This document shows, piece after piece, positions 35,648-45,245 of a stretch of DNA of 64,000 nucleotides. The DNA is from Bacillus fungorum (GTDB lineage Bacteria; Bacillota; Bacilli; Bacillales; Bacillaceae_G): the NCBI RefSeq assembly GCF_002746455.1, contig NZ_NWUW01000018.1, positions 1-64,000 of the forward strand, given 5' to 3'. Each line of letters begins with the position of its first letter. Position 1 is the stretch's first letter. Both the position numbers and the translations under genes were made by a program. A model generated the notes under the pieces. It saw nothing but the letters and a program-made list of their open reading frames with translations, did not search any database and had not been told where the DNA came from.

Positions 35648-36493
35648 ATGGAAAATAAATCTGCTGTTCAACTTTATCTAGAGTTATTAAAGAAAACAAT
35701 TTTATTTGAAATATGGCTGGAATACGAATCATACTTACCTGCTTCGTTACATATATCTAAGGAATTATCATATGAGCCAGTTACAGTTCCACTTCCTTTA
35801 TTGATTAAGCAGTACGTAGAAAATCATAATTTAAAAATTATTGAACCTACCGTTTCAAAAAGCGAACGTCATGGTGGAAACGATTGGCCAAGAGCAGCAC
35901 ACAGTATGATTGGTCGAAAACGTATGAACCAATTACATGAAGCAATGGAAACGGTTGTTCGAGAGAATATAGCAGGTGATTTTATTGAAACTGGTGTATG
36001 GCGCGGGGGATCTTGTATTTTTATGAATGGTTTTTTACAAGCAAACAACATTACGGATCGTAATGTGTGGGTTGCTGATTCGTTTGAAGGTCTGCCGGCA
36101 CCTAACTTAGAACAATATCCGAAAGATTATGGTGATTATTTACACACATTCGATTACTTACGCGTTTCTTTAGAACAAGTTCAAGAAAACTTTAGAAAAT
36201 ATGATTTATTAAATGATCAGGTGAAATTTTTAAAGGGCTGGTTTAAAGATACATTACCTTCAGCACCAATAGAAAAAATTGCAATTGCTCGCCTTGATGG
36301 CGATATGTATGAATCAACGATGGATAGTCTTGTAAACTTATATGAAAAAGTTTCAACAGGTGGATATATCATTATTGATGATTACGCATTAATAACATGT
36401 GCAGAGGCCGTAACAGATTTCAGAAATGAAAGAAATTTAAAAGCTCCTATGACTAAAATTGATGATTTCGGTATTTTTTGGCGAAAAGAATAG
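35648..36493 (+). CDS. TylF/MycF-type sugar O-methyltransferase
   Basis: The 281-residue protein resembles macrocin O-methyltransferases, which methylate deoxysugar hydroxyls using SAM and Mg. The SAM site is GDFIETGVWRGGSCIFMNG. VADSFEGLPAPN, RLDGDMYESTMDSL and YIIIDDY (metal-binding Asp pair) follow. Placed right after bclA, it probably methylates rhamnose or another exosporium sugar. GCAGGAGGCAC precedes the ATG. Confidence 0.85.
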   Translation: MENKSAVQLYLELLKKTILFEIWLEYESYLPASLHISKELSYEPVTVPLPLLIKQYVENHNLKIIEPTVSKSERHGGNDWPRAAHSMIGRKRMNQLHEAMETVVRENIAGDFIETGVWRGGSCIFMNGFLQANNITDRNVWVADSFEGLPAPNLEQYPKDYGDYLHTFDYLRVSLEQVQENFRKYDLLNDQVKFLKGWFKDTLPSAPIEKIAIARLDGDMYESTMDSLVNLYEKVSTGGYIIIDDYALITCAEAVTDFRNERNLKAPMTKIDDFGIFWRKE

Positions 36494-36511
36494 AATAAAA
36501 AATTATTTAAT

Positions 36512-36583
36512 TGAGGGGTGCTATTACACTAATTTTATTCATGAGAAACAATCCTGTAATAAATAAAAGCAAAGCTCCCCTCA
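36512..36583 (+). other. Nested stem-loop after the TylF-like gene
   Basis: The outer arms TGAGGGGTGCT and AGCTCCCCTCA (one mismatch) enclose an inner pair ATTACA/TGTAAT. No strong T run follows, so whether it terminates transcription is uncertain. Confidence 0.4.
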
Positions 36584-36630
36584 CCATAAATTAGAAAATT
36601 CCTACTTTACTATAAGAAATGCGTGAATTT

Positions 36631-36985
36631 ATGAACGAAAAGGAGAAGAAAATTACATTAATCCCACCTCCTACCTACAGAATTAGGACATTACGTATGG
36701 GAGATTGCACGAGTTCTAAAAAAATATGGAAAATATTTCATTACTTTCTTTTTAATTAACTCTGAATCATCCTATTACTTAAATGCAGGATTAAGCACAT
36801 TAGTTTTTTATAATCAAATTAACAATTGTTATGTTCTGAATAAAGATATTCCTAATCCACTAAATAAATATGGTTTAGAAATAATAAATAATCCCCATTA
36901 CAGTTCATGGTGTGGTAGAACTGTGTACACAAGTCATCAAGATATTATTCTTACAAAAAAATTGCTGAAAGATAGTTGTATATGA
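36631..36985 (+). pseudogene. Decayed glycosyltransferase-like gene, fragment 1
   Basis: An ATG behind sequence resembling a start (MNEKEKKITLIPPPTY) loses its frame after about 20 codons. A second frame carries LGHYVWEIARVLKKYGKYF and continues about 100 codons to a stop at 36985 (ending KKLLKDSCI). The two frames together resemble one protein interrupted by a frameshift. The stop overlaps the next start by ATGA. The start ITLIPPPTY followed by GHYVWEIARVLKKYG suggests a GT-B-like sugar transferase, but this is weak. Confidence 0.55.
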
Positions 36986-37640
36986 CTAATGAAAAAAAAT
37001 CCCCTCTCGTTTCTATCCTTATTCCCACCTATAACCGACCTTATTATTTCAAAATTGCTCTAGACAGCGCATTAGCACAAACCTATCCAAACATTGAAAT
37101 TATTAGATGATAGTACGAATGATGAAACAGAAAGATTAATGAACACACATTATTTACCTAAGCATAAACACATAACTTACATTCGAAACGCCTATACTCT
37201 AGGACAATTTCATAACGCCCTTATGCTCGTAGAACAATCTAATGGAGAGTACATAAATTTTTTAATGGACGATGATGTATTTTATAGTAATAAAATCGAA
37301 AAAATGATGTTTTATTTCCACCAAGACTTAGATCAAAATCTCACACTTATTACATCCTATCGCACTTGGATTAATGATAATGGAGACATAATTGAACAAC
37401 ATCCCCCCATGAAAAAATTATACGCTGAAGATACACATGCACGTCTTTCCCATTGTTCAAATATAATTACAAAAGAACTCCGTACAATATAGTCCATCAC
37501 AAGGGGGGACTATTCCTTCCTTGTGATGTATGGCTTCCCTCAAATAGTGGAATAAATGTAACGGTAGTCTGCTTACATATTATTTTTTTCATGATGCCAT
37601 CCATACTCTTACTAGATAATAGAAAGGAATACATACATTG
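36982..37640 (+). pseudogene. Decayed GT2-family glycosyltransferase, fragment 2
   Basis: The start [27 protein letters not shown] is a classical GT2 N-terminus. The frame stops at 37110, exactly where the GT2 D-D motif should come, and continues in another frame as [14 protein letters not shown]. That continues through NGEYINFLMDDDVFYSNKIEKMM, the second acidic motif, to a stop at 37492. A third frame (VHHKGGLFLPCDVW) may hold further residue. A small deletion around 37105 explains the break. It was probably another exosporium sugar transferase, now inactive. Confidence 0.75.
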
Positions 37641-38798
37641 AAAGATCCAAATTCTCAATATCAAATAGACTACATATTACTATTCATTTTATTTGCCATT
37701 GGGATTGTTAGTTGTTGTGCTATTGCAAGTGCGCAAGCCTCTTTACCACCATTTTTACAAAACATCAATTTTGTACTAAAGCAAGTCCAATGGTACTTCA
37801 TTGGATTTATAGCCATTGGTGTTATTATGATTATCGATTTCGATCGTTATCAAAAAATTGCTTGGTATTTATATAGCTTTGCATTGGTACTACTTATTGG
37901 ACTAGAACTTCAAGTACCAGGTGCCGTTACAATTAAAGGTGCTACCGCTTGGTACAGGCTCCCAGGCATCGGAAATTTTCAGCCTTCTGAAATTATGAAA
38001 TTATTTTTAATTCTCGTCATTGGACGAATTATATCCAATCACAACGAGAAATATTTTTCCAGAACAATACACGACGATTTTTTATTACTCGGAAAAATAT
38101 GCGCAACAAGTTTGCCACCACTCCTACTTATTGCAAAGGAACCTGATTTAGGAAACACGATGGTAATTTCAGCTATGCTCGCAGCAATGATATTAGTTTC
38201 TGGTATACGTTGGCGTTTTATTTTCGGGTTAGTTTCCGGTATTTTTGTAGCTGGCGTTACATTAACGTATATTTTTTTTACTTATACAAAATTCTTTAAA
38301 GCACACATTTTACAAGAATATCAACTAAATCGCTTCTACGGCTGGTTAGCGCCATACAAATATGATGCGCAAGGCTATCAATTAAGACAAGCTTTCTTAG
38401 CTACTGGATCAGGGGAAATGCACGGAAAAGGTTGGGAAAATGGACAAGTATACTTTCCAGAACCACATACAGATTTTATTTTCACTAATGTCGCTGAGCA
38501 ATTCGGTTTTTTAGGAGCAAGTGTCATTATTGCACTTTTTTTCCTACTTATTTTCCGTATGATTCATATCGCTTTAGAAAGTAATGACCCTTTCGGTAGT
38601 TACATCTGCGCTGGCACAATCGGAATGTTTACTTTTCAAGTATTTCAAAATATCGGGATGACCATCGGATTACTACCTATTACAGGCATCACATTACCCC
38701 TTATGAGCTACGGAGGAAGTTCCTTACTCACATACATGATAGCGATTGGATTTGTTTTAAACGTTCGCTCAAGAACAAAAGTCTTTATGTTCAACTGA
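37638..38798 (+). CDS. FtsW/RodA/SpoVE-family (SEDS) protein
   Basis: The 386-residue polytopic protein shows about ten spans and the SEDS signatures [44 protein letters not shown] and [20 protein letters not shown] proteins polymerise lipid II glycan chains together with a class B PBP, none of which is adjacent. The sequence looks closer to RodA than to FtsW, by inference. The TTG start follows AAAGGA. Confidence 0.87.
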   Translation: MKDPNSQYQIDYILLFILFAIGIVSCCAIASAQASLPPFLQNINFVLKQVQWYFIGFIAIGVIMIIDFDRYQKIAWYLYSFALVLLIGLELQVPGAVTIKGATAWYRLPGIGNFQPSEIMKLFLILVIGRIISNHNEKYFSRTIHDDFLLLGKICATSLPPLLLIAKEPDLGNTMVISAMLAAMILVSGIRWRFIFGLVSGIFVAGVTLTYIFFTYTKFFKAHILQEYQLNRFYGWLAPYKYDAQGYQLRQAFLATGSGEMHGKGWENGQVYFPEPHTDFIFTNVAEQFGFLGASVIIALFFLLIFRMIHIALESNDPFGSYICAGTIGMFTFQVFQNIGMTIGLLPITGITLPLMSYGGSSLLTYMIAIGFVLNVRSRTKVFMFN

Positions 38799-38871
38799 AG
38801 CACAAAACGATATATTTTTATCTCTATCCTTTTTTAGATATACTAATGAAAAATATGATGGAGGTTTACAT

Positions 38872-39612
38872 ATGAAATATGACATTATAGGGGATATACA
38901 TGGATGCTTCCAAGAGTTTCAAAATTTAACAGAGAAACTAGGATATAACTGGATTAGTGACCTGCCGACTCATCCTGATCAACGTATGCTTGCGTTTGTT
39001 GGTGATATTACAGATCGTGGCCCTCATTCATTACGTATGATTGAAATTGTATGGGAACTTGTCATAAATAAAAAAGTAGCTTATTACGCTCCTGGAAATC
39101 ACTGTAATAAACTATACCGATTTTTTCTTGGGCGTAATGTATCAATCGCTCATGGACTCGAAACAACTGTTGCCGAATATGAAGCACTACCTGCTCATAA
39201 ACAAAACATTATAAAAGAAAAATTCATCACACTTTACGAGCAATCCCCTTTATATCACGTACTCGATGAGAAAAGGTTAATTGTATGTCACGCCGGAATT
39301 CGGCAAGATTACATAGGAAGACAAGATAAAAAAGTACAAACCTTTGTATTATATGGCGATATTACAGGAGAAAAACATGCTGACGGATCACCTATCCGTC
39401 GCGACTGGGCAAAGGACTATGAAGGAAAATCTTGGATTGTATATGGACATACACCCGTAAAAGAACCTCGCTTTGTAAAGCATACAGTCAACATTGACAC
39501 TGGTGCGGTATTTGGCGGCAGTTTAACTGGATTACGTTATCCTGAAATGGAGACTGTTTCCGTCCCTTCCTCCCTTCCTTTTGTCCCTGAGAAATTCCGC
39601 CCAATTTCATAA
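38872..39612 (+). CDS. prpE: Bis(5'-nucleosyl)-tetraphosphatase, PrpE type
   Basis: The 246-residue metallophosphoesterase shows the metal motifs GDIHG (residues 7-11), [10 protein letters not shown] and GNHCN, then CHAGI and YGHTPV. B. subtilis PrpE hydrolyses Ap4A and acts in spore germination. The conserved neighbours yjbO, nadF and yjbM follow on the other strand. Confidence 0.93.
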   Translation: MKYDIIGDIHGCFQEFQNLTEKLGYNWISDLPTHPDQRMLAFVGDITDRGPHSLRMIEIVWELVINKKVAYYAPGNHCNKLYRFFLGRNVSIAHGLETTVAEYEALPAHKQNIIKEKFITLYEQSPLYHVLDEKRLIVCHAGIRQDYIGRQDKKVQTFVLYGDITGEKHADGSPIRRDWAKDYEGKSWIVYGHTPVKEPRFVKHTVNIDTGAVFGGSLTGLRYPEMETVSVPSSLPFVPEKFRPIS

Positions 39613-39664
39613 CTCCCCTTATTTACGTACCATTTAGGCGGATCTCATATAAAAACTCGGTAAA

Positions 39665-39708
39665 GTAATGAAAAAAAGATGCAATAAAGTGCATCTTTTT
39701 TTCATTAC
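39665..39708. terminator. prpE terminator
   Basis: The 19-base arms GTAATGAAAAAAAGATGCA and TGCATCTTTTTTTCATTAC are perfect around an ATAAAG loop. Confidence 0.92.
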
Positions 39709-39738
39709 ACGGCATATACTGTCGCAGGAGGTGACAGA

Positions 39739-41127
39739 ATGAAGAAAAAATCTTCTAAACAAAAAAGAAAATGCCCGCCTTTTTATCTGCCCATGTACGG
39801 AATTAACAACTGGTGCAGCATTCGCGCTGCAGCTTTAGAAGAACTGGAAGGACAAGAGGCATCCCCCAAAAACAAAGCTAGACCAAAATATGTCTCTTTA
39901 GAAAATGCTGTAATGAGCCGCATAATTGATAATAGAAAAACAAAGATGCAACAAAAAAACAACCCTCTCTCTACTCGTAATGAACAGATTGTACCTTCTG
40001 AACAAACAGAGGAAAATACAGAAGAAAACATCCCTGTAGCAATAAATAAAAAAGCGGAAGCAGAAATTCCAGCTGCTATTATAAATCAAGTGAAGAAAAT
40101 AAAAGAAGCATTAGCACCATCCAATGATATACAAACAGAAAAAACTATCATAATTCAAACCCCTACACCTGAAAATACAAAAGTAAAAAAAGGGGGACGG
40201 CATGCATATGCAGAAGGGCTTCACTCTAATGCAGAGGGTACAGCTTCACATGCAGAAGGACTTCTTACACACGCAAAAGGTTCTTTCTCTCATGCAGAAG
40301 GATCAAAAACAAAAGCAACTGGACATAGTTCGCATAGTGAAGGAAGTGAAACGACAGCAGGTGGCTCTTATTCTCATGCGGAAGGTAAACATACGATCGC
40401 TTTAGGCGAAGCAGCACATGCAGAAGGAACCGCTACTATCGCTAACGGATTCTCTTCTCATGCGGAAGGTAATCATACATCAACAGCTCATTTTGCAGGT
40501 AGCCACATTATGGGACGCTTCGGCACAGCAGAAGAATCTTATTCTTGGTTTATTGCAAATGGAACAAATGAAACCGATCATAATATCGGTGCAAAGTGGC
40601 TTGCTCATAATGGAGAAATGTACATTGATGGCGCTTCTTACAATGCAAGCGGAACTGATTTTGCACAAATGTTTGAAACAGCAGACAATACTCTTATTGA
40701 TGTAGGTTATTTCGTTACATTTAGTAGCGAAGAAAAAATTCGAATTGCTACTTCAAACGATTCATTCATTTTAGGAATATCTAGTGCAACCCCCGCTCTT
40801 ATAGGAAATAGCGGTGCTTTAAGTTGGCAAAAGCGCTACAAAACAGATAACTTTGGAAAACGCCAATATGTACGTTCGGAATCGCAAGACATACAACCAC
40901 TTTTAAATACAGAATGGGATCCAGCTTGCAAATATATAGCAAGGAAAGATCGTACTGAGTGGCTTCCTGTCGGATTAATTGGACAAATGTTAGTACGTGA
41001 TGACGGCACTTGCGAAACACATGGATATTGCCGTCCAAATGACGATGGCATTGCTACAAAATCCGAAAGTGGTTTTTTCGTTATAAAGCGCACAGGTGAA
41101 AATCAAATTTTAATATTATTCCGCTAA
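39739..41127 (+). CDS. Surface-type protein with YadA-like heptad repeats and a peptidase G2 autocleavage domain
   Basis: The 462-residue protein has three parts. Residues 1-150 are basic then Lys/Glu/Gln-rich and disordered, with no signal peptide. Residues 155-250 hold about 13 seven-residue repeats ending in G (mostly xxSHAEG), like the Hep_Hag beta-roll of trimeric adhesins. Residues about 300-462 look like the peptidase G2 domain known from phage preneck appendages such as phi29 gp12 (TDFAQMFE near 307-314, and a late LIGQMLVRDDGTC). That domain trimerises and cleaves itself. The function in the host is unknown. GGAGGTG precedes the ATG. Inserted between prpE and yjbO, it is absent from the B. 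subtilis order I know. Confidence 0.8.
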   Translation: MKKKSSKQKRKCPPFYLPMYGINNWCSIRAAALEELEGQEASPKNKARPKYVSLENAVMSRIIDNRKTKMQQKNNPLSTRNEQIVPSEQTEENTEENIPVAINKKAEAEIPAAIINQVKKIKEALAPSNDIQTEKTIIIQTPTPENTKVKKGGRHAYAEGLHSNAEGTASHAEGLLTHAKGSFSHAEGSKTKATGHSSHSEGSETTAGGSYSHAEGKHTIALGEAAHAEGTATIANGFSSHAEGNHTSTAHFAGSHIMGRFGTAEESYSWFIANGTNETDHNIGAKWLAHNGEMYIDGASYNASGTDFAQMFETADNTLIDVGYFVTFSSEEKIRIATSNDSFILGISSATPALIGNSGALSWQKRYKTDNFGKRQYVRSESQDIQPLLNTEWDPACKYIARKDRTEWLPVGLIGQMLVRDDGTCETHGYCRPNDDGIATKSESGFFVIKRTGENQILILFR

Positions 41128-41129
41128 GA

Positions 41130-41177
41130 AAAAAGGGAACAAAATTCTTCATTACATAAGAATTTTGTTCCCTTTTT
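41130..41177. terminator. Bidirectional terminator between the peptidase G2 gene and yjbO
   Basis: The 20-base arms, from AAAAAGGGAACAAAATTCTT to its complement, are perfect around a CATTACAT loop. Confidence 0.93.
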
Positions 41178-42069
41178 AATCATGCTTTAATACCTCTTGC
41201 ATATCACTTGGAATCATTGTAGTGAAAGACATTTCCTTCTCTAAAATAGGATGACAAAACGTCAAAGATGTACTGTGAAGTGCTTGTCGTTTCATTTCAT
41301 CCCTTTTTCCACCATATAAAGTATCACCAAGTAGCGGGTGTCCTATATGCGCCATATGCACACGAATTTGATGCGTTCTTCCTGTATCAAGCTCAAGCGA
41401 TACATGTGTCTTATGATTGGCGCTATCAATCACTCTAAAATGAGTAACGGCTCTTTGCCCCTCCTCACAAACGGTTCGCTCAATAATGCTATCCGATTTT
41501 CGTCCAATCGGTGCGTCAATCGTTCCTTCTCGTTCTACCATCTCACCGTGAACGATCGCTTCATACGTTCTTTTCACGGCTTTTTGTTGATGCTGTTTCG
41601 ATAAAAGATGATGCACGAAACGATTTTTTGCAATAAGCATAAGGCCTGAAGTATCACGATCTAACCTCGTTACGATGTGCACCGTACTTGCAAGATGTTG
41701 CTTATCATAATGAGATAAGAGCGCATTAGCAACACTCCCTGATGGATGTTCTCTAGACGGAATTGTTGACATGTTCGCCTCTTTGTTTATGACAAGAACT
41801 GCATCATCCTCATATACAATACATAAAGGGATATCTTCTGCAATCATCCCTTCACTTCTTTCCTCCACCGGAAAAAAGATACGTAATTCGTCACCAGCTT
41901 GCAACTGATGACGAACGCTCGCATATTGACCATTTACTTCAATAGCTCCGCCGTGAAACTTTATATCCGTTAATGCTGCTTTAGAAATCCCTTTTGTTTT
42001 TAAAAATTCTCTAACTAAAGTTCCCTCTTCAGCCGATTCTATATCCCATTTCAATGTAAATCTGTTCAA
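41176..42069 (-). CDS. yjbO: RluA/RluD-family pseudouridine synthase (YjbO)
   Basis: The 297-residue protein has an N-terminal S4-like segment and the catalytic motif TRLDRDTSGLML with D137 as nucleophile. RTHQIRVHMAHIGHPLLGD is the second signature. It isomerises uridines in RNA; the target is unknown. It ends the operon yjbL-yjbM-nadF-yjbO. Confidence 0.93.
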   Translation of the reverse strand: MNRFTLKWDIESAEEGTLVREFLKTKGISKAALTDIKFHGGAIEVNGQYASVRHQLQAGDELRIFFPVEERSEGMIAEDIPLCIVYEDDAVLVINKEANMSTIPSREHPSGSVANALLSHYDKQHLASTVHIVTRLDRDTSGLMLIAKNRFVHHLLSKQHQQKAVKRTYEAIVHGEMVEREGTIDAPIGRKSDSIIERTVCEEGQRAVTHFRVIDSANHKTHVSLELDTGRTHQIRVHMAHIGHPLLGDTLYGGKRDEMKRQALHSTSLTFCHPILEKEMSFTTMIPSDMQEVLKHD

Positions 42070-42084
42070 ATATATAAACCCTTT

Positions 42085-42882
42085 CTATTTATCTGCAACA
42101 AACGAGTCACGAACTCGTTTCCAGAACGGGAATGGACGGAAACGAACAAATCGTACTTTCTCGTTTGCAACGCGATACTGAATTGATTTCACATCTTGAT
42201 GAACCATCGTTAGATGATCCACCGTAATTTGTAAGTTCATTCCTGCAGCTGGCTTCAACACACATGTATGATGCTTCGGCAGTACAAGGGGCGAACCTAC
42301 CGTACGAAACACACGGTTATTAATAGATGCCATTTCTGCAATTTGAATCGCTTCAATAGAAGGGTGAATAATCGCTCCGCCAAGCGCCTTATTATACGCA
42401 GTACTTCCTGAAGGAGTAGAAATACAAAGGCCATCCCCGCGGAACGTTTCAAAGTACTCTCCGCGTATTTCCACTTCTGTTACTAATGTACCTTCTGCAC
42501 TTTTTACAGTCGCTTCATTCATCGCCAAATACTGTGACTCTTTACTCCCATTCACATAGCGAATAATCACTTCTAAAAGCGGATATTCCACCACTTGGAA
42601 TGGTGTTTTAGCAATTGCAATTACTAATTTCTCTACTTCTGTCGGTAACCAATCTGCATAGAAACCTAAATGCCCTGTATGTACACCAACAAATGCTGTT
42701 TCATCCAATCGATTATAATAACGATGAAATGCATATAAAAGCGTTCCATCTCCCCCAACAGAAATTACAATATCGGGTTCCTTTTCATCCATTATAAATC
42801 CAAAATCTAGCAAGTATTCTTTCATCGTGCTTGCCAACGTATCTGATGATTGATCTCCCTTTGACATAATTGTAAATTTCAT
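42085..42882 (-). CDS. nadF: NAD kinase
   Basis: NadF phosphorylates NAD to NADP with ATP or polyphosphate. The 265-residue protein has GGDGT (43-47) and the second site [23 protein letters not shown]. It lies between yjbM and yjbO, as in B. subtilis. Confidence 0.96.
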
Positions 42883-42900
42883 CGCCCAACACCCTTTAGT

Positions 42901-43539
42901 TTATGATTCGGAATCTTTCGTTTCTTGCTTTCTTGAAAAAGCTTTTTGTGCTTCTTGAATTTCAAGACGGATAGAAGACATTTCTTCATCTAACAAAAAT
43001 GCTGCTTCCGCTGCACGTTGCAAGCGTATTTTAATATCTTCAGGAAAACGTCCACTATATTTATAATTTAAAGAATGCTCAATTGTTGCCCAAAAGTTCA
43101 TTGCTAGCGTGCGTATTTGGATTTCTACTAATACTTTTTGTTCTCCCTGAATCGTTTGAACAGGGTAACTAATGACAACGTGATAAGAGCGATAGCCACT
43201 GTCTTTCTTTTGCGTGACATAATCACGTTCTTCCACGATTTCAAAGTCATTTCGTTTTCGAAGATATTCTACCACAGGCTTAATCTCATCAACAAATTGA
43301 CACATCATTCGAAGACCAGCGATATCTTGCATATCTTCTCTGAGCCGGTCTAGCGATACATTTCTTTTCTCCGCTTTATCAATAATACTAGCAACCGACT
43401 TTACCCTTCCTGTTACAAACTCAATTGGAGAATGCTCTGTTAACATTGCAAATTGAGTGCGCATTCCTTTTAGTTTCACTTTCAGCTCTGCCACCGCTTG
43501 ATGGTAAGGTGCTAAAAATTCTTCCCAATTTCGATTCAT
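42901..43539 (-). CDS. yjbM: Small alarmone synthetase RelQ (YjbM/SasB)
   Basis: The 212-residue single-domain protein synthesises (p)ppGpp without a hydrolase domain. Motifs are EFVTGRVKSVASI, DIAGLRMMC, DSGYRSYH and EIQIRTLAMNFWATIEH. The ATG at 43539 begins MNRNWEEFL, as in known RelQ proteins, while the frame extends seven codons upstream. It shares a promoter with yjbL and nadF by spacing. Confidence 0.94.
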   Translation of the reverse strand: MNRNWEEFLAPYHQAVAELKVKLKGMRTQFAMLTEHSPIEFVTGRVKSVASIIDKAEKRNVSLDRLREDMQDIAGLRMMCQFVDEIKPVVEYLRKRNDFEIVEERDYVTQKKDSGYRSYHVVISYPVQTIQGEQKVLVEIQIRTLAMNFWATIEHSLNYKYSGRFPEDIKIRLQRAAEAAFLLDEEMSSIRLEIQEAQKAFSRKQETKDSES

Positions 43540-43569
43540 TTCAACCACCACCAAAATCAATCCATTTGC

Positions 43570-43941
43570 TTATAGAAATACTTTTTCTACAGCAGTTACT
43601 AGTTCTTCTCCGTAATTTGCATTACCTTCAATATTTTCAACTAAATATTCTACTTCTTCTTTTAAACTTTCTAATTCCATTTCAACGTCATTCACGCGAA
43701 CGAACATTGCCATATCTTTATTCATCGCTTCATGCATTGCTTCCCAGCATGTGTGCGGAATACTTACATAAATGAAAGATGCTTCGTTTTCTAAGATATA
43801 TAAAAATGATAAATTGTCTGAGTCTACAAGTACGTGATTACGCGCACTTAACTCCTTTACCTCTATCTCATTATTTTCCGCACAAAAAATAAGAGCATTC
43901 TCTCTCTTTTCTACGCTCTTAACTTGAATTTTATTTTGCAT
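43570..43941 (-). CDS. yjbL: UPF0738 protein YjbL
   Basis: This 123-residue acidic protein matches the YjbL family in size and place, 30 bases before yjbM. No catalytic motif is seen and the function is unknown. It is divergent from yjbK. Confidence 0.8.
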   Translation of the reverse strand: MQNKIQVKSVEKRENALIFCAENNEIEVKELSARNHVLVDSDNLSFLYILENEASFIYVSIPHTCWEAMHEAMNKDMAMFVRVNDVEMELESLKEEVEYLVENIEGNANYGEELVTAVEKVFL

Positions 43942-44087
43942 GCTCTAACTCCTCCATCTCAACTTCCTGTCTTACTTAACAGTATTATTGTATCATAACA
44001 TGGACGCAAACAAATAAAACATTGAACCAAATTTGCGAAAAAGCGATAATGTGTAAAGAATTATTTTTCAAAAGGAGCGCGCATACA

Positions 44088-44666
44088 ATGACACAAGAAA
44101 TTGAAATTGAATTTAAAAATATTGTTACAGAAGAAGAATTCAATACATTATGTAAATCATTCTCTATTGAGGTATTTACGAAGCAAGTGAATCACTACTT
44201 TGAAACACCGGATTTCTCTTTAAAAGAAGCTGGCTCTGCACTTCGTATTCGTCATAAAGGGGAAACTTATACATTAACATTGAAACAACCTGCAGAAGTC
44301 GGCTTGTTAGAGACACATCAAGTCGTAACAGAAGCCGAAGCGAGAATAATGATGGAAACAAACGTAATTATTTCAGGGGCTGTAATGGATCAACTACACA
44401 AACTACAAATTCCTGTTTCCACTTTAACTTATATGGGTAGTTTAACAACTGAAAGAGCCGAAACGTTATTTGAAGGCGGAACGCTTGTCTTTGATCATAG
44501 TTTCTATTACAATCACGATGATTATGAAATTGAATTTGAAGTGCAAGATGAAGAAACTGGCAAAGCTGCATTTATTCATTTATTAAAACAACACGACATA
44601 CCAATTCGTCATACAAATAATAAAGTAAAACGCTTTTTCCTTGCCAAACAAAACAAAGCACGCTAA
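44088..44666 (+). CDS. yjbK: CYTH-domain protein YjbK
   Basis: The 192-residue protein begins with the CYTH signature ExExE (E4, E6, E8) and continues with the tunnel residues ALRIRHKGETYTLTLKQP and YEIEFEV. CYTH proteins are triphosphate tunnel phosphatases or thiamine triphosphatase-like enzymes; the substrate is unproven. AAAGGAGCG precedes the ATG. Confidence 0.9.
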   Translation: MTQEIEIEFKNIVTEEEFNTLCKSFSIEVFTKQVNHYFETPDFSLKEAGSALRIRHKGETYTLTLKQPAEVGLLETHQVVTEAEARIMMETNVIISGAVMDQLHKLQIPVSTLTYMGSLTTERAETLFEGGTLVFDHSFYYNHDDYEIEFEVQDEETGKAAFIHLLKQHDIPIRHTNNKVKRFFLAKQNKAR

Positions 44667-44675
44667 AGTGAAAAT

Positions 44676-44704
44676 TCCACTAGTGAATACGTTCTACTAG
44701 TGGA
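44676..44704 (+). terminator. Stem-loop after yjbK
   Basis: The arms TCCACTAGT and ACTAGTGGA surround an 11-base loop. A T-rich stretch comes only 10 bases later, so termination is uncertain. Confidence 0.45.
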
Positions 44705-44846
44705 TACATCTCGCTTTTTAAAAGGAAAAGATTCTTTTACATCTGTAGAATAAGCAAAGAACGTTATGAAGGCTATTTATTTGCCCTCTCTAACATTCCA
44801 TTGCTACAATAGATATACATTTCATGGAAAAAGGAGTTTATAAAGG

Positions 44847-45245
44847 ATGAGCAAGCAACCGATGACACCATTTGAAGCAATTGGCGGTGAACAATGCATT
44901 GCAATATTAGTAGACACATTTTATTCCTATGTCAGCAAACACCCTGACCTATCTCCCATCTTCCCGGATGATTTAACAGAAACAGCTAGGAAGCAGAAGC
45001 AATTTTTAACACAATATTTAGGTGGTCCTAATTTGTACACTGAAGAACATGGTCATCCTATGTTAAGAGCACGCCATCTTCCGTTTGAGATTACTCCAAA
45101 ACGAGCAGAGGCTTGGCTATCATGTATGGAGCAAGCAATGGATGACACAGGAGTGCACGGTCATATAAGAGAGTTTGTTTTTGAACGTTTAGCATTAACT
45201 GCTCAGCATATGGTTAATACTCCAAACGAAACAGGTGAAATATAA
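44847..45245 (+). CDS. yjbI: Truncated hemoglobin, group II/O (YjbI)
   Basis: The 132-residue protein has the 2/2 globin pattern [18 protein letters not shown], the proximal His H77 in MLRARHLPF and a C-terminal W-rich helix. It binds heme and oxygen. YjbI has been linked to protection of YjbH in B. subtilis, and here its stop overlaps the spxH start by 1 base, indicating coupled expression. Confidence 0.94.
   Translation: MSKQPMTPFEAIGGEQCIAILVDTFYSYVSKHPDLSPIFPDDLTETARKQKQFLTQYLGGPNLYTEEHGHPMLRARHLPFEITPKRAEAWLSCMEQAMDDTGVHGHIREFVFERLALTAQHMVNTPNETGEI

Noticed and set aside
40202..40705. Overlapping frames of 67 and 95 codons within the peptidase G2 gene
   Set aside because: They come from the repetitive SHAEG coding sequence read in another frame and have no ribosome sites.
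39739..41127. A prophage or tailocin locus around the peptidase G2 gene
   Set aside because: The neighbours are conserved chromosomal genes (prpE, yjbO, nadF) and no other phage gene is present in the window.
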